A stretch of DNA of 64,000 nucleotides from SXVE01 sp036388895 (GTDB taxonomy: Bacteria; Acidobacteriota; Blastocatellia; Pyrinomonadales; Pyrinomonadaceae). The stretch lies in NCBI GenBank assembly GCA_036388895.1, contig DASVQY010000020.1, positions 95,768 through 159,767 of the forward strand, written 5' to 3'. A program made the position numbers and the translations under genes. Shown here one piece after another: positions 17,434 through 25,894 of the stretch; within the stretch, counting starts at the first letter, position 1; the number at the start of each line of letters is the position of its first letter. A model generated the notes under the pieces. The model made no database searches, was not told the origin of the DNA, and saw nothing but the letters and a program-made list of their open reading frames with translations.

Positions 17434-18513
17434 TTATCGTTTGGAAAATCTTTGCAGTGAAGCCACAAACAAAATTACAACCGCTTGCAAAACTTCGACT
17501 AAATCTTTGGAAACGTATTCGGTAAAAGCATCAACGAATATTCCGCCACGATAAAGAATCGCGAAAAATATCGCCGCCAGAAAAACTCCGAGCGGATGAT
17601 TTCTGCCCAAAAGCGCGACTGCAATGCCCAGAAAACCGACTTCGCCGGAAAAATCGTGATAATAAAGATAACGATTGCCCATCACTTCGCCGATAGCGAC
17701 CATTCCGGCTAGCCCGCCCGAAATCGTCATTGCGATAATTATCTGTTTTTTCGGCGAAATTCCGCCGTATTCCGCCGCGCTCGGATTTTCGCCGACGGCG
17801 CGCAGCTCATATCCCCATTTTGTTTTCCACAAAAAAATGTAAACCAGCACGCACATCATAATCGCGAGCAGAAAAGCGACGCTCAGAGGAACGAACTCGG
17901 GCATTCCGGGAATAAATTGACTGATGCGCGGGATGTGCGCCGCCGCGCCGATTGGCGCGGTTTGCAAAATGGCGTCGCCCGGAACTTTGTAATAATACTG
18001 AGTGAAGTAACTTACAAGAGAAATAGCAATGAAATTCAGCATTATCGTGTTGATAACTTCGTGCGAACCGAATTTCGCCTTCAGAATTCCGGGTATCGCG
18101 CCCCAGATTCCGCCTGCGGCAATGGCGGTTAAAATACAAAGCGGCACGAGCAAAATGGCTGGAAGACTCATCCACGACCAGTTTTCCTCTTTCCCGAAAA
18201 CATTGACGACTGTTCCCCCGAACTTTATACCGACCCACGCAGTGGCGAACGCCGCCACATAAAGCTGCCCCTCCGCGCCGATATTCAGAAGCCCGCAGCG
18301 GAACGCGACAGCGACAGCGAGACCGGTAAAAATCAAAGGCGTCGCGTAAAAAAACATATAACCGATGTCTTTCAGTGACCCGAAAGAGTTGCCGATTAAA
18401 AGGCTGTACGTGTGAAAAGGATTGTCGCCGATCAGCAAAACTATAATGCCGCCGACTATAAACGCTGCAATTACCGCAATCAGCGGCGAAAGAATTTCAC
18501 GAAAGATTTTCAT
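17434..18513 (-). CDS. ABC transporter permease of BmpA/nucleoside type, subunit 1
   Basis: 359 residues, YufP/NupP-like. Segments: YSLLIGNSFGSLKDIGYMFF, TGLAVAVAFRCGLLNIGAEG, FGSHEVINTIMLNFIAISLV and the coupling loop ELRAVGENPSAAEYGGISPK. It begins the probable operon nupP-nupQ-punA-udk-cdd. The upstream neighbour is the divergent heat-shock cluster, so the usual BmpA binding protein and the fused ATPase (NupO) must be encoded elsewhere. ATG 18513 has no strong SD. Confidence 0.92.
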   Translation of the reverse strand: MKIFREILSPLIAVIAAFIVGGIIVLLIGDNPFHTYSLLIGNSFGSLKDIGYMFFYATPLIFTGLAVAVAFRCGLLNIGAEGQLYVAAFATAWVGIKFGGTVVNVFGKEENWSWMSLPAILLVPLCILTAIAAGGIWGAIPGILKAKFGSHEVINTIMLNFIAISLVSYFTQYYYKVPGDAILQTAPIGAAAHIPRISQFIPGMPEFVPLSVAFLLAIMMCVLVYIFLWKTKWGYELRAVGENPSAAEYGGISPKKQIIIAMTISGGLAGMVAIGEVMGNRYLYYHDFSGEVGFLGIAVALLGRNHPLGVFLAAIFFAILYRGGIFVDAFTEYVSKDLVEVLQAVVILFVASLQRFSKR

Positions 18514-18696
18514 TCTTTTACTTGAACTTTTTATATGAACGTAAACCGTATTTTATATCGCCCGCAAGGTTTTACGCCCGAAATTTTGGAAAGTGCGAAC
18601 TAAATATACCCGACAAAAGCATTGAGTGTCATCTAAAAATTATATTTTCTTTGTTTTTGAACCGGTAAAATTTTTCACAAAAATTTCAGCAAGATA

Positions 18697-18717
18697 CTTG
18701 ACAAAGACACACTCAAG
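18697..18717. promoter_or_regulatory. HAIR-like inverted repeat (candidate HspR operator)
   Basis: CTTGACA (18697-18703), seven bases, ACTCAAG (18711-18717). The known HspR operator HAIR is CTTGAGT-N7-ACTCAAG: the right half is perfect, the left half matches 5 of 7, and the spacing is exact. It overlaps the -35 box, as expected for a repressor. A further half-site-like TTGAGTGT lies at 18622-18629. hsp20 and clpB are typical HspR targets in other phyla. No hspR gene is in the window. Confidence 0.6.
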
Positions 18718-18726
18718 TTTTATTAT
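18698..18726 (+). promoter_or_regulatory. Consensus-like sigma70 promoter of the heat-shock cluster
   Basis: TTGACA at 18698-18703, exactly 17 bp spacer, then TATTAT at 18721-18726, 63 bp before the ATG of hsp20. It is the best-formed promoter in the window. The -35 box and most of the spacer are covered by an inverted repeat resembling an HspR operator. Confidence 0.75.
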
Positions 18727-18789
18727 CGTTAAAGACTAAGCAAAGCCGATGCTTTTAGTCAAATTCTTAATAAAGTTTTGGAGGAATAT

Positions 18790-19305
18790 ATGAACGTAAT
18801 TAAATATGATCCTTTTCGTGAATTAAGAAGCTTACAGGATGAAATGAACCGCCTTTTTATGTCTAATTACTCGCGCGGTTCCGAACAGGAAGGTTTTACG
18901 AGCGGCGCTTGGAATCCGCAGGTTGATATCTTCGAGAATAAAGACCAAATAGTTCTCGAAGCCGAGTTGCCGGGATTAAAACCTGAAGACGTTGATATTT
19001 CAATCGAGAACAATGTGTTAACGTTGCACGGCGAACGCAAGTTCGAGAAAAAAGACGAAAACGACAATTTTCATCGCGTCGAGCGCTCGTACGGTTCGTT
19101 TACGCGTTCGTTCACTCTTCCGCCGACCGTTTCGAGCGAAAACGCGCAAGCCGAATTTGAAAACGGTATTTTGCGCTTAACTTTGGCGAAACGCGAAGAA
19201 GCCAAACCGCGCCGCATCGAAATCAAAGCGACCAGCGGCTCTGAACAGAAAACCATTGACACAACGGCGCAGACAGGCGAACAAACGAATACGGCTAGCG
19301 CCTAA
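18790..19305 (+). CDS. hsp20: Small heat-shock protein, Hsp20/alpha-crystallin family
   Basis: 171 residues from ATG 18790, which has GGAGG at 18780-18784. The in-frame TTG at 18778 overlaps that SD and is not the start. The alpha-crystallin domain spans about residues 38-140: WNPQVDIFENKDQIVLEAEL, PGLKPEDVDISIENNVLTLH, GERKFEKKD, VERSYGSFTRSFTLP, and AEFENGILRLTLAKREEAKP. It is an ATP-independent holdase that keeps unfolding proteins accessible to ClpB and DnaK. It is the first gene of the heat-shock cluster, directly behind the HAIR-like operator. Confidence 0.95.
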   Translation: MNVIKYDPFRELRSLQDEMNRLFMSNYSRGSEQEGFTSGAWNPQVDIFENKDQIVLEAELPGLKPEDVDISIENNVLTLHGERKFEKKDENDNFHRVERSYGSFTRSFTLPPTVSSENAQAEFENGILRLTLAKREEAKPRRIEIKATSGSEQKTIDTTAQTGEQTNTASA

Positions 19306-19316
19306 TTTTAATTAAT

Positions 19317-19374
19317 AATTGTGAATAGTGAATGATGAATTAAAAACAAATTTCACCATTCACTATTCACAATT
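19317..19374. repeat. Intergenic inverted repeat with 18-bp perfect arms (hsp20-clpB spacer)
   Basis: aattgtgaatagtgaatg at 19317-19334 pairs perfectly with 19357-19374; a 22-base loop lies between, itself partly complementary. The arms are made of the degenerate unit GTGAATA/GTGAATG, and the unit continues as TTCACGA copies to 19387. Similar word-built hairpins occur near 30330, 35876 and 45484. In this spot it may adjust expression of clpB relative to hsp20. Confidence 0.7.
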
Positions 19375-19397
19375 CACGATTCACGATTATTAAAAAG

Positions 19398-21992
19398 ATG
19401 AGATTCGATAGATTTACAATTCGTGGGCAGGAAGCGGTTCAGGAAGCGATCGGGAGCGCCGAAAAAAATCAAAATCAGCAGGTCGAACCCGAACATCTGC
19501 TCGCTTCGATGCTCGAACAAAAAGAAGGAACTTTGCGCCCGATTCTCGGAAAGGTTGGCGCCAACGCGCAGACTATTTTAACAGACGTGCAGGCTGCAAT
19601 TGCGCGCTTTCCGAAAGTATCCGGCGGGCAGCAATATTTTTCTTCGCGCATCAACACAATATTTCAAAACGCGCAAAAAGAAGCCGAAAAGATGCAGGAC
19701 GAATACGTTTCGACTGAACATCTTTTGCTGGCAATTTCAGAAGAAAAAGAAGGCGATGCCGGACGTATTTTGCGTTCTAACGGTATCACTAAAGAAGACG
19801 TTGAAAAAGTTATAACCGATATGCGCGGCGGCGCACGAATTACCGACCAAAACGCCGAAGAAAATTTCCAAGCGCTGGAAAAATACGCGATGGATTTAAC
19901 CGAACGAGCCAGAAAAGGAAAACTCGATCCGGTAATTGGGCGCGACGACGAAATTCGCCGTACTATTCAGGTTTTATCGCGCAGAACAAAAAACAATCCG
20001 GTTTTAATCGGCGAACCGGGAGTCGGTAAAACGGCGATTGTCGAAGGTTTGGCGCAGCGAATCATTTCCGGCGACGTTCCTGAAACTTTGAAAAACAAGC
20101 GCTTAGTCGGCTTGGATTTAGGTTCGATGCTCGCCGGCGCGAAATATCGAGGCGAATTTGAAGATCGTTTGAAAGCGGTTTTAAAGGAAATCGAGAAAAG
20201 CGACGGACAAATTATTTTGTTCATTGACGAGCTGCACACGCTTGTCGGCGCAGGTGCTTCAGAAGGCGCGATTGACGCTTCGAATATGCTCAAACCGGCT
20301 CTTGCACGCGGTCAACTGCGCTGTGTCGGCGCGACGACTTTGAACGAATATCAAAAATATATCGAGAAGGATAAAGCGCTTGAAAGACGCTTTCAGCAAG
20401 TTTACGTCGGAGAACCTAACGTCGAAGACACGATTGCGATTTTGCGTGGTTTGAAAGAACGTTACGAAGTTCACCACGGCGTTCGCGTGACGGATTCGGC
20501 GATTGTCGCTGCGGCTACACTTTCAAATCGTTATATTACGGACAGATTTTTGCCCGACAAAGCGATTGACTTGATTGACGAAGCCGCTTCGAAGCTCAGA
20601 ATCGAGATTGACTCGCTGCCGCAGGAAATTGACGAGCTTGAACGCGAAATTCTGCAGCTTGAAATCGAACGGCAGGCGCTTTCGCGCGAAACCGATGAAA
20701 AATCGAAAGAGCGTCTTTCCGACATAGAAAAACGCATCGCCGATTTGCGCGAAAAGAGCGGCGCGATGAAGGCGAAATGGCAATCGGAAAAAGAAGAAAT
20801 CGAGAAGATGCGCGGCGGAAAGGAAAAACTCGAACAAGCTAAACTCGAACTCGAACGAGCGCGTCAGGCTGGCGATTTGAACAAAGCCGCCGAATTGCAA
20901 TACGGAACAATCCCGGCGCTTGAAAAACAAATAGCCGCCGAACAGGGACGACTTGCCGATTTGCAAAAAGAAGGCGTTTTTCTCAAAGAAGAAGTTGACG
21001 AAGAAGACGTGGCGGAAGTCGTCGCAAAATGGACGGGTGTTCCTGTTTCCAAGATGCTCGAAGGCGAGATGCAAAAACTCGTGACGATGGAAGATAAACT
21101 TCGCACTCGCGTTATAGGTCAGGACGAAGCGCTCGAAGCGGTCGCCAATGCCGTTCGCCGCGCTCGCGCCGGTCTGCAAGACCCGAATCGTCCGATTGGC
21201 TCGTTTATCTTTTTAGGTCCGACCGGCGTCGGTAAAACCGAAACCGCCAAAGCTTTGGCTGAATTTATGTTCGACGACGAACGTGCAATGGTGCGATTGG
21301 ATATGTCGGAATATATGGAAAAACACGCCGTTGCCAGAATGATCGGAGCGCCGCCCGGGTATGTCGGTTACGACGAAGGAGGTCAATTGACAGAAGCCGT
21401 TCGTCGCCGTCCTTATTCAGTCGTGCTTTTCGATGAGATTGAAAAAGCTCATCCGGACGTTTTCAATGTGCTTTTGCAGATTTTAGACGACGGACGCTTA
21501 ACCGATTCAAAAGGTCGCGTCGTGGATTTCAAAAACACGGTTTTGATTATGACTTCAAATCTCGGCTCGCGCGAGATTATGAACGCAGGAATGGTTGACA
21601 CGCCGATTAAAGACATCGTGTTCGACGTTTTGCGTTCGCATTTCAAACCGGAATTTTTGAACCGAATTGACGACATCGTGATTTTCGGTCAATTAGACAA
21701 ATCCGAAATCGAAAAAATCATTGAAGTGCAGCTTGAGAGGTTACGCTCAAATTTAGCTGAACGCGGAATTACGATTATTTTAGAAGATTCGGCGAAAGAA
21801 TTACTTGCCACTGAAGGTTACGATCCGACGTTCGGCGCTAGACCTTTGAAACGTGCCATTCAAACGCTTGTTCAGAATCCGCTGGCGATAAAACTTTTGA
21901 ACGGCGAAATCCGCAGCGGAAGCACGATTCACGTCACGGCTGACGACGGCAAATTGAAATTCATACCTGAAGCGGCGACTGCGGCGGCGTAA
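19398..21992 (+). CDS. clpB: ATP-dependent protein disaggregase ClpB
   Basis: 864 residues, normal length. Order: Clp_N repeats (1-150, RFTIRGQEAVQEAIGSAEKN), first AAA+ domain (Walker A GEPGVGKT about 204-211; Walker B IILFIDELHT), coiled-coil M domain (about 405-530, rich in Glu, Lys and Arg), second AAA+ domain (GPTGVGKT about 607-614; VVLFDEIEKAH), and C-terminal D2-small domain. It threads aggregated proteins in cooperation with DnaK/GrpE and small heat-shock proteins. There is no ClpP-binding loop, as expected. It lies 92 bp after hsp20, in the same cluster as grpE, and is probably driven by the HAIR-controlled promoter. Confidence 0.97.
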   Translation: MRFDRFTIRGQEAVQEAIGSAEKNQNQQVEPEHLLASMLEQKEGTLRPILGKVGANAQTILTDVQAAIARFPKVSGGQQYFSSRINTIFQNAQKEAEKMQDEYVSTEHLLLAISEEKEGDAGRILRSNGITKEDVEKVITDMRGGARITDQNAEENFQALEKYAMDLTERARKGKLDPVIGRDDEIRRTIQVLSRRTKNNPVLIGEPGVGKTAIVEGLAQRIISGDVPETLKNKRLVGLDLGSMLAGAKYRGEFEDRLKAVLKEIEKSDGQIILFIDELHTLVGAGASEGAIDASNMLKPALARGQLRCVGATTLNEYQKYIEKDKALERRFQQVYVGEPNVEDTIAILRGLKERYEVHHGVRVTDSAIVAAATLSNRYITDRFLPDKAIDLIDEAASKLRIEIDSLPQEIDELEREILQLEIERQALSRETDEKSKERLSDIEKRIADLREKSGAMKAKWQSEKEEIEKMRGGKEKLEQAKLELERARQAGDLNKAAELQYGTIPALEKQIAAEQGRLADLQKEGVFLKEEVDEEDVAEVVAKWTGVPVSKMLEGEMQKLVTMEDKLRTRVIGQDEALEAVANAVRRARAGLQDPNRPIGSFIFLGPTGVGKTETAKALAEFMFDDERAMVRLDMSEYMEKHAVARMIGAPPGYVGYDEGGQLTEAVRRRPYSVVLFDEIEKAHPDVFNVLLQILDDGRLTDSKGRVVDFKNTVLIMTSNLGSREIMNAGMVDTPIKDIVFDVLRSHFKPEFLNRIDDIVIFGQLDKSEIEKIIEVQLERLRSNLAERGITIILEDSAKELLATEGYDPTFGARPLKRAIQTLVQNPLAIKLLNGEIRSGSTIHVTADDGKLKFIPEAATAAA

Positions 21993-22001
21993 GATTTTCA
22001 A

Positions 22002-22072
22002 CCGCGAATAAAGGCGAAAGTTCACGAAATGAAAATTAAACTTTTTCGTAATCGTTCGCCTTTGTTTGCGGC
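22002..22072. repeat. Imperfect inverted repeat in the clpB-grpE spacer
   Basis: ccgcgaataaaggcgaaag with ttcacgaa (from 22002) pairs with ttcgtaatcgttcgcc and tttgtttgcgg (to 22072), most positions matching. Arms of about 27 bases enclose a short A-rich loop. The same kind of word (CCGCGAA/TTCGCG) appears in the dcd-aminopeptidase hairpin. A terminator or attenuator between clpB and grpE is possible, although there is no U-run. Confidence 0.5.
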
Positions 22073-22136
22073 TAAATTTTCCCAAAAGATAAATGGTTTG
22101 TTAGACTAATCTGAGACAAATAATTTATCGAAATTT

Positions 22137-22823
22137 ATGAGTTGGTTTAATAGAAAAAAAATGAACGAGCAAGATTTTAACAACGAAGAAACTACAAAAA
22201 ATTCAACAGAGGAAGAATTTTCCGGCGGAGACAATTTTGATGGTAAAAGCGAAAATATCAATTTCGCTGACGAACAGCCGAAACAGAATGTGAAATCAAT
22301 GCGCGAGAATGAGCTTGAAAACAAACTAAGAGATGAAACAGCGCGGCGCGAAGCAGCCGAAGCGAAACTCGTCGGCGTGCAGGCAAAATTTGAAGAAGTC
22401 AAAACTCAGATGGAACGCGAAACGCAGGAAATGCGCGGGCGGATGCAGAAAACTTTGGAAGATCGGGCAAAACAAGGGCAATTCAATTTTTTGACGACGC
22501 TTCTTCCGGTCTTGGACAATCTGAATTTAGCAATTGCGGCGAGCGAAAAAGATTCTTCGTTTGAACATCTTTTGACCGGCGTTAAAGGAACGGCGAGAAG
22601 TTTTGAGCAGGCTCTGATGAGCGTCGGCGTCGAAGCGATTCCGTCAGTCGGCGCCGAGTTCAATCCCGAGCTGCACGAAGCTATTGATATGAAAGAAGTT
22701 CCGGCGGATCAGGACGGACGCATTACAGCGGAATATTCGCGCGGCTACAAATTTGGCGAGCGGCTGCTCAGACCGGCGCGCGTGCAGGTCGGAAAAGCCT
22801 TGTCGCAGCAGGCGAACGGCTAA
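22137..22823 (+). CDS. grpE: Nucleotide exchange factor GrpE
   Basis: 228 residues. A disordered acidic N-terminal part (about 60 residues) is followed by a long coiled coil (MRENELENKLRDETARREAA) and the C-terminal beta domain: NFLTTLLPVLDNLNLAIAAS, GVEAIPSVGAEFNPELHEAI, GRITAEYSRGYKFGERLLRP. GrpE releases ADP from DnaK. Normally it is next to dnaK or dnaJ; here it sits between clpB and a Uma2 gene. Start ATG 22137 is used; the ATG eight codons later is an alternative. Confidence 0.92.
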   Translation: MSWFNRKKMNEQDFNNEETTKNSTEEEFSGGDNFDGKSENINFADEQPKQNVKSMRENELENKLRDETARREAAEAKLVGVQAKFEEVKTQMERETQEMRGRMQKTLEDRAKQGQFNFLTTLLPVLDNLNLAIAASEKDSSFEHLLTGVKGTARSFEQALMSVGVEAIPSVGAEFNPELHEAIDMKEVPADQDGRITAEYSRGYKFGERLLRPARVQVGKALSQQANG

Positions 22824-22838
22824 TAAAATAAATGTTGT

Positions 22839-23321
22839 ATGGATTCACAGCTTTTGCGAGCCGAAGAACTCGGCATAAAATTGGAAATTGTCGCCGGGCT
22901 TCCCGTTTGGGAAGCCTCGCCTGTTATTCGGCATCAATTAGCCGTTGACCGTATCCGCGAATCCATCATAAAAATTGAGAATGCAGTTTCATGCGATTGC
23001 TTTCACATCGCCGATATTTATGTCGAATTCCCTGACGGCTCTCTGAAACGACCGGATATTTCGGTTTTTTGCAGAATGCCGGAAGAAACTGACGAAGCCG
23101 TGAAAGAAGTTCCCGAAACGGTTATTGAAATAATCAGTAAAGGTTATGAAAAGAAAGATTTGGAAATAGGCGTTCCGTTTTATTTAGCGAACGGAGTGAA
23201 AGACGTCGTGGTTTTTAATCCTTATACTATGGAAGTACTGCATTTTCGGCGCGACGGAACGAAAAGTTTGACCTCACCTGTCGCTATTGAGTTTGAATGC
23301 GGCTGTAGCTGCGAGGTATAA
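22839..23321 (+). CDS. Uma2 family (DUF820) putative endonuclease
   Basis: 160 residues, 15 bp after grpE. The PD-(D/E)xK-like core is visible: KRPDISVF (the Pro-Asp), PETVIEIISKGYEKKDLEIG (Glu-x-Ile and following Lys), then FYLANGVKDVVVFNPYTMEV. Uma2 proteins are abundant in cyanobacteria and acidobacteria; their biological role is unclear and some are mobile. The N-terminal region is short compared with family members of about 190 residues. Its tight link to grpE may be accidental. Confidence 0.8.
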   Translation: MDSQLLRAEELGIKLEIVAGLPVWEASPVIRHQLAVDRIRESIIKIENAVSCDCFHIADIYVEFPDGSLKRPDISVFCRMPEETDEAVKEVPETVIEIISKGYEKKDLEIGVPFYLANGVKDVVVFNPYTMEVLHFRRDGTKSLTSPVAIEFECGCSCEV

Positions 23322-23370
23322 AAGACGAATAAAGATTTTGCAAAACACAAAAATTCAACTTTATTTTCTG

Positions 23371-23432
23371 AATTTCGGGAAAGATTGGTAAAAGCTTGGA
23401 ATGAAAGTTTTGAGCAAATCTTTCCCGAAATT
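23371..23432. repeat. Inverted repeat upstream of the ClpA/C-type gene
   Basis: aatttcgggaaagatt at 23371-23386 pairs perfectly with 23417-23432 (16 bp); the loop is 30 bases. It lies 50-110 bp after the Uma2 stop and about 100 bp before the unfoldase ATG. A TATGATAT box at about 23459, which could be the -10 of a promoter for the unfoldase, follows. Terminator for the upstream genes or operator for the downstream one are both possible. Confidence 0.5.
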
Positions 23433-23528
23433 TCTTTTCTCAAGACTTCGCAAAATGTTATGATATACAGGCAGAACGAGGGCTGCATTTGGCATCAAAG
23501 TTTGACAGTAAAAATTTGAGAGAAATTT

Positions 23529-25811
23529 ATGGCAGATATAGACGCATACAAAGATAAATTCAGTGAAAGCGGGCGCCGTATTTTGGAAGTAGCCTTAGAG
23601 GAATCGAGACGGCGCGATCAAAATTATGTGACAATCGAGCACATTTTGCACGCTATCGCTAACGAAGAAGCCGAACTTTTCAATGCCACAATGCGCGATT
23701 TGGCAGTTGACCCGCGTTCGGTCAAACTTTTAATCGAAAAACGGATGGAATCCGGCAGACAACATATCGGAAAAGGTTTCCGCATCGCGCCCGAAACCAC
23801 AGAACTTTTCAAACGGGCGATGGACAGAGCGCGCTCACAAGGTCGCCGCGTAATTGACTCGAGCGATATTTTTTATGTTTTATCGAATGACGAACGAAGT
23901 ATCTTAAACGACGTTCTGCAAAATTTAGGAGTTCCGGCTGAAGAAGTAGCGCAAACGGCGCGAACACGTATTCGCAAACGCGAAAAGGAAGAAGAAAGAG
24001 TGCGCCAAAAATACGAATTACCGTCGTTTCTGAAACATTTCGGCGTAAGCCTTAATAAACTAGCTCGTCAAGACAAGATTCCACCGACCATCGGGCGCGA
24101 ACAGGAAATTCGTCAGATGATCGAAATTCTTTCGCACCGTGAGCGGTCGAATTCGCCGATGCTCGTCGGCGAACCGGGCGTTGGCAAAACAGCAGTCGTT
24201 GAAGGTCTTGCGCGGCTGATCGAATTAGAACCGGAAAAAGTTCCCGAAAGACTTCGAAACGCCCATATCGTTCAATTGCAGATGGGCGGACTTGTTGCCG
24301 GAACGATGCTTCGCGGAATGTTTGAAGAACGCATCAAAGGCATTATTGATGAAGTAAAGGAAAAAAGCGACATCATTTTGTTTATTGACGAAGCACATAC
24401 GATCATCGGCGCGGGCGCGGCGATGGGAACGTCTTCCGACGCCGGAAATATGTTCAAATCGGCTCTAGCGCGCGGCGAATTAAGAATTATCGGCGCGACG
24501 ACTCTTACCGAATATAAAGAATATATCGGCGAAGACGAAGCATTAGCCAGACGCTTCCGGTTAGTTAAGGTTGACGAACCGACAATCGCTGAAACGCGTG
24601 AAATCTTATTTGGACTCAGACCGCGTTTAGAGAAGAATTACTCGGTCACGATTTCCGACGAAGCGATCAATACAGCTCTGGAAATGTCGCCGAAATATAT
24701 TCGTAATCTGCATCTTCCCGATAAAGCAATCGGCTGGCTCGACACGGCTTCGGTTAAAGTTGAAATCAATGAACCGACTTCGCTAGTCGTCAAACCCGAA
24801 CATATTATCGAAGTGATTTCGCAGGAATCGCGTATTCCGCGAGATATGATTTATCGCGATACGTCCGACCGGTTTTCGGCGATGGAAATTGATCTCGGAA
24901 ATCGCGTAATCGGGCAGAAAGATGCGGTGCGCGCCGTTGCCGAAAGGCTTCGTTTGAACAAAGGACCGCTCAAGGAAAATCACTACGCGCCGGACGGCGT
25001 TCTGCTTTTCCTCGGACCGACCGGCGTCGGCAAAACCGAATTAGCCAAAGCCGTTGCCGAGTTTATGTTCGGCGACGAAAACAAAATGGTGCGCATTGAT
25101 ATGTCGGAATACGGCGACGGAACCGTCGGCATCGAAAAATTGATCGGTATGCCGCGCGGCATCGTCGGTTCGGAACGCGGCGGTATTTTGACCGAACAGC
25201 TCCGGGAAAATCCATACACGGTTCTGCTGCTCGACGAAGTTGAAAAAGCTTCGCCGTATCTGATGAACATATTTTTGCAGGCTTTCGACGAAGGCTGGTT
25301 GACCGACGGACGCGGCAAGAAGGTTTATCTTTCCGACGCAATCGTCATTATGACTTCAAACCTAGGTTCGGAGAATTTCAAAAAATACGAAAAACCTCTG
25401 GGCTTCGGAATGAAATCGCGCGGCGAGATGAAGGAAATCAAAGGCGACGTGATGAAAGCCGCTGAACAGAGATTTTCGCCGGAATTTCGCAACCGTATTG
25501 ACGAAATCGTCGTCTTTTCGCCGCTGACGATGGATGAAGTGCGTGAAATTGCTCGACTTTACATCGGCAAAATCAAGCGTAATATGGAGCGTCAAGGCAA
25601 ATTCGTCGAAATTACCGACGAAGCTATTGACGTAATGACCGAAAAAGGCTATAGCCCGGCTTACGGTGCGCGTTTCCTGAAACGATACATTGACCAGAAA
25701 GTAAAACTTCCGATTACAAATCAATGGAAATCGGCGGCGCGTTTTGTCGTTGACGCCGAAGACGGAGAAATCGTCGTTAAACAAATGGACATAGCTTACA
25801 GCTTAAACTAG
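23529..25811 (+). CDS. ClpA/ClpC-type AAA+ protease-associated unfoldase
   Basis: 760 residues. Clp_N repeats (about 8-150), AAA+ domain 1 (GEPGVGKT about 214-221; IILFIDEAHT about 281), AAA+ domain 2 (GPTGVGKT about 495-502; VLLLDEVEKA about 564), and D2-small domain. The inter-domain M region with UVR motif typical of ClpC is absent, as in ClpA. At the ClpP-loop position the sequence KPLGFGMK (about 620-627) keeps an L-G-F tripeptide, so pairing with ClpP is plausible. LPDKAIGWLDTA replaces the usual LPDKAIDLIDEA. ClpP and ClpS genes are not in the window. A strong terminator follows. Confidence 0.9.
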   Translation: MADIDAYKDKFSESGRRILEVALEESRRRDQNYVTIEHILHAIANEEAELFNATMRDLAVDPRSVKLLIEKRMESGRQHIGKGFRIAPETTELFKRAMDRARSQGRRVIDSSDIFYVLSNDERSILNDVLQNLGVPAEEVAQTARTRIRKREKEEERVRQKYELPSFLKHFGVSLNKLARQDKIPPTIGREQEIRQMIEILSHRERSNSPMLVGEPGVGKTAVVEGLARLIELEPEKVPERLRNAHIVQLQMGGLVAGTMLRGMFEERIKGIIDEVKEKSDIILFIDEAHTIIGAGAAMGTSSDAGNMFKSALARGELRIIGATTLTEYKEYIGEDEALARRFRLVKVDEPTIAETREILFGLRPRLEKNYSVTISDEAINTALEMSPKYIRNLHLPDKAIGWLDTASVKVEINEPTSLVVKPEHIIEVISQESRIPRDMIYRDTSDRFSAMEIDLGNRVIGQKDAVRAVAERLRLNKGPLKENHYAPDGVLLFLGPTGVGKTELAKAVAEFMFGDENKMVRIDMSEYGDGTVGIEKLIGMPRGIVGSERGGILTEQLRENPYTVLLLDEVEKASPYLMNIFLQAFDEGWLTDGRGKKVYLSDAIVIMTSNLGSENFKKYEKPLGFGMKSRGEMKEIKGDVMKAAEQRFSPEFRNRIDEIVVFSPLTMDEVREIARLYIGKIKRNMERQGKFVEITDEAIDVMTEKGYSPAYGARFLKRYIDQKVKLPITNQWKSAARFVVDAEDGEIVVKQMDIAYSLN

Positions 25812-25842
25812 CAAATACAACTCGAAAAATTGTTTCGGTATC

Positions 25843-25880
25843 AAAGGCTTTGGTGATAAAATTTCACCGAAGCCTTTTTT
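25843..25880 (+). terminator. Rho-independent terminator after the ClpA/C-type gene
   Basis: aaaggctttggtga (25843-25856) pairs with ttcaccgaagccttt across a loop of about six bases, with one G-T wobble; a run of T residues ends at 25880. It lies 31 bp after the stop codon, the textbook form. It separates the chaperone cluster from the next gene, whose ATG at 25895 follows directly. Confidence 0.8.
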
Positions 25881-25894
25881 ATTCGCAAATAATT

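Noticed and set aside
20523..21179. 218-codon minus-strand frame
   Set aside because: Antisense to the M-domain region of clpB; the protein is rich in Phe and Arg as expected from a shadow frame.
22839..23321. Uma2 gene considered as a transposon-borne gene
   Set aside because: No terminal inverted repeats or target duplications are seen around it, and it is tightly spaced to grpE.
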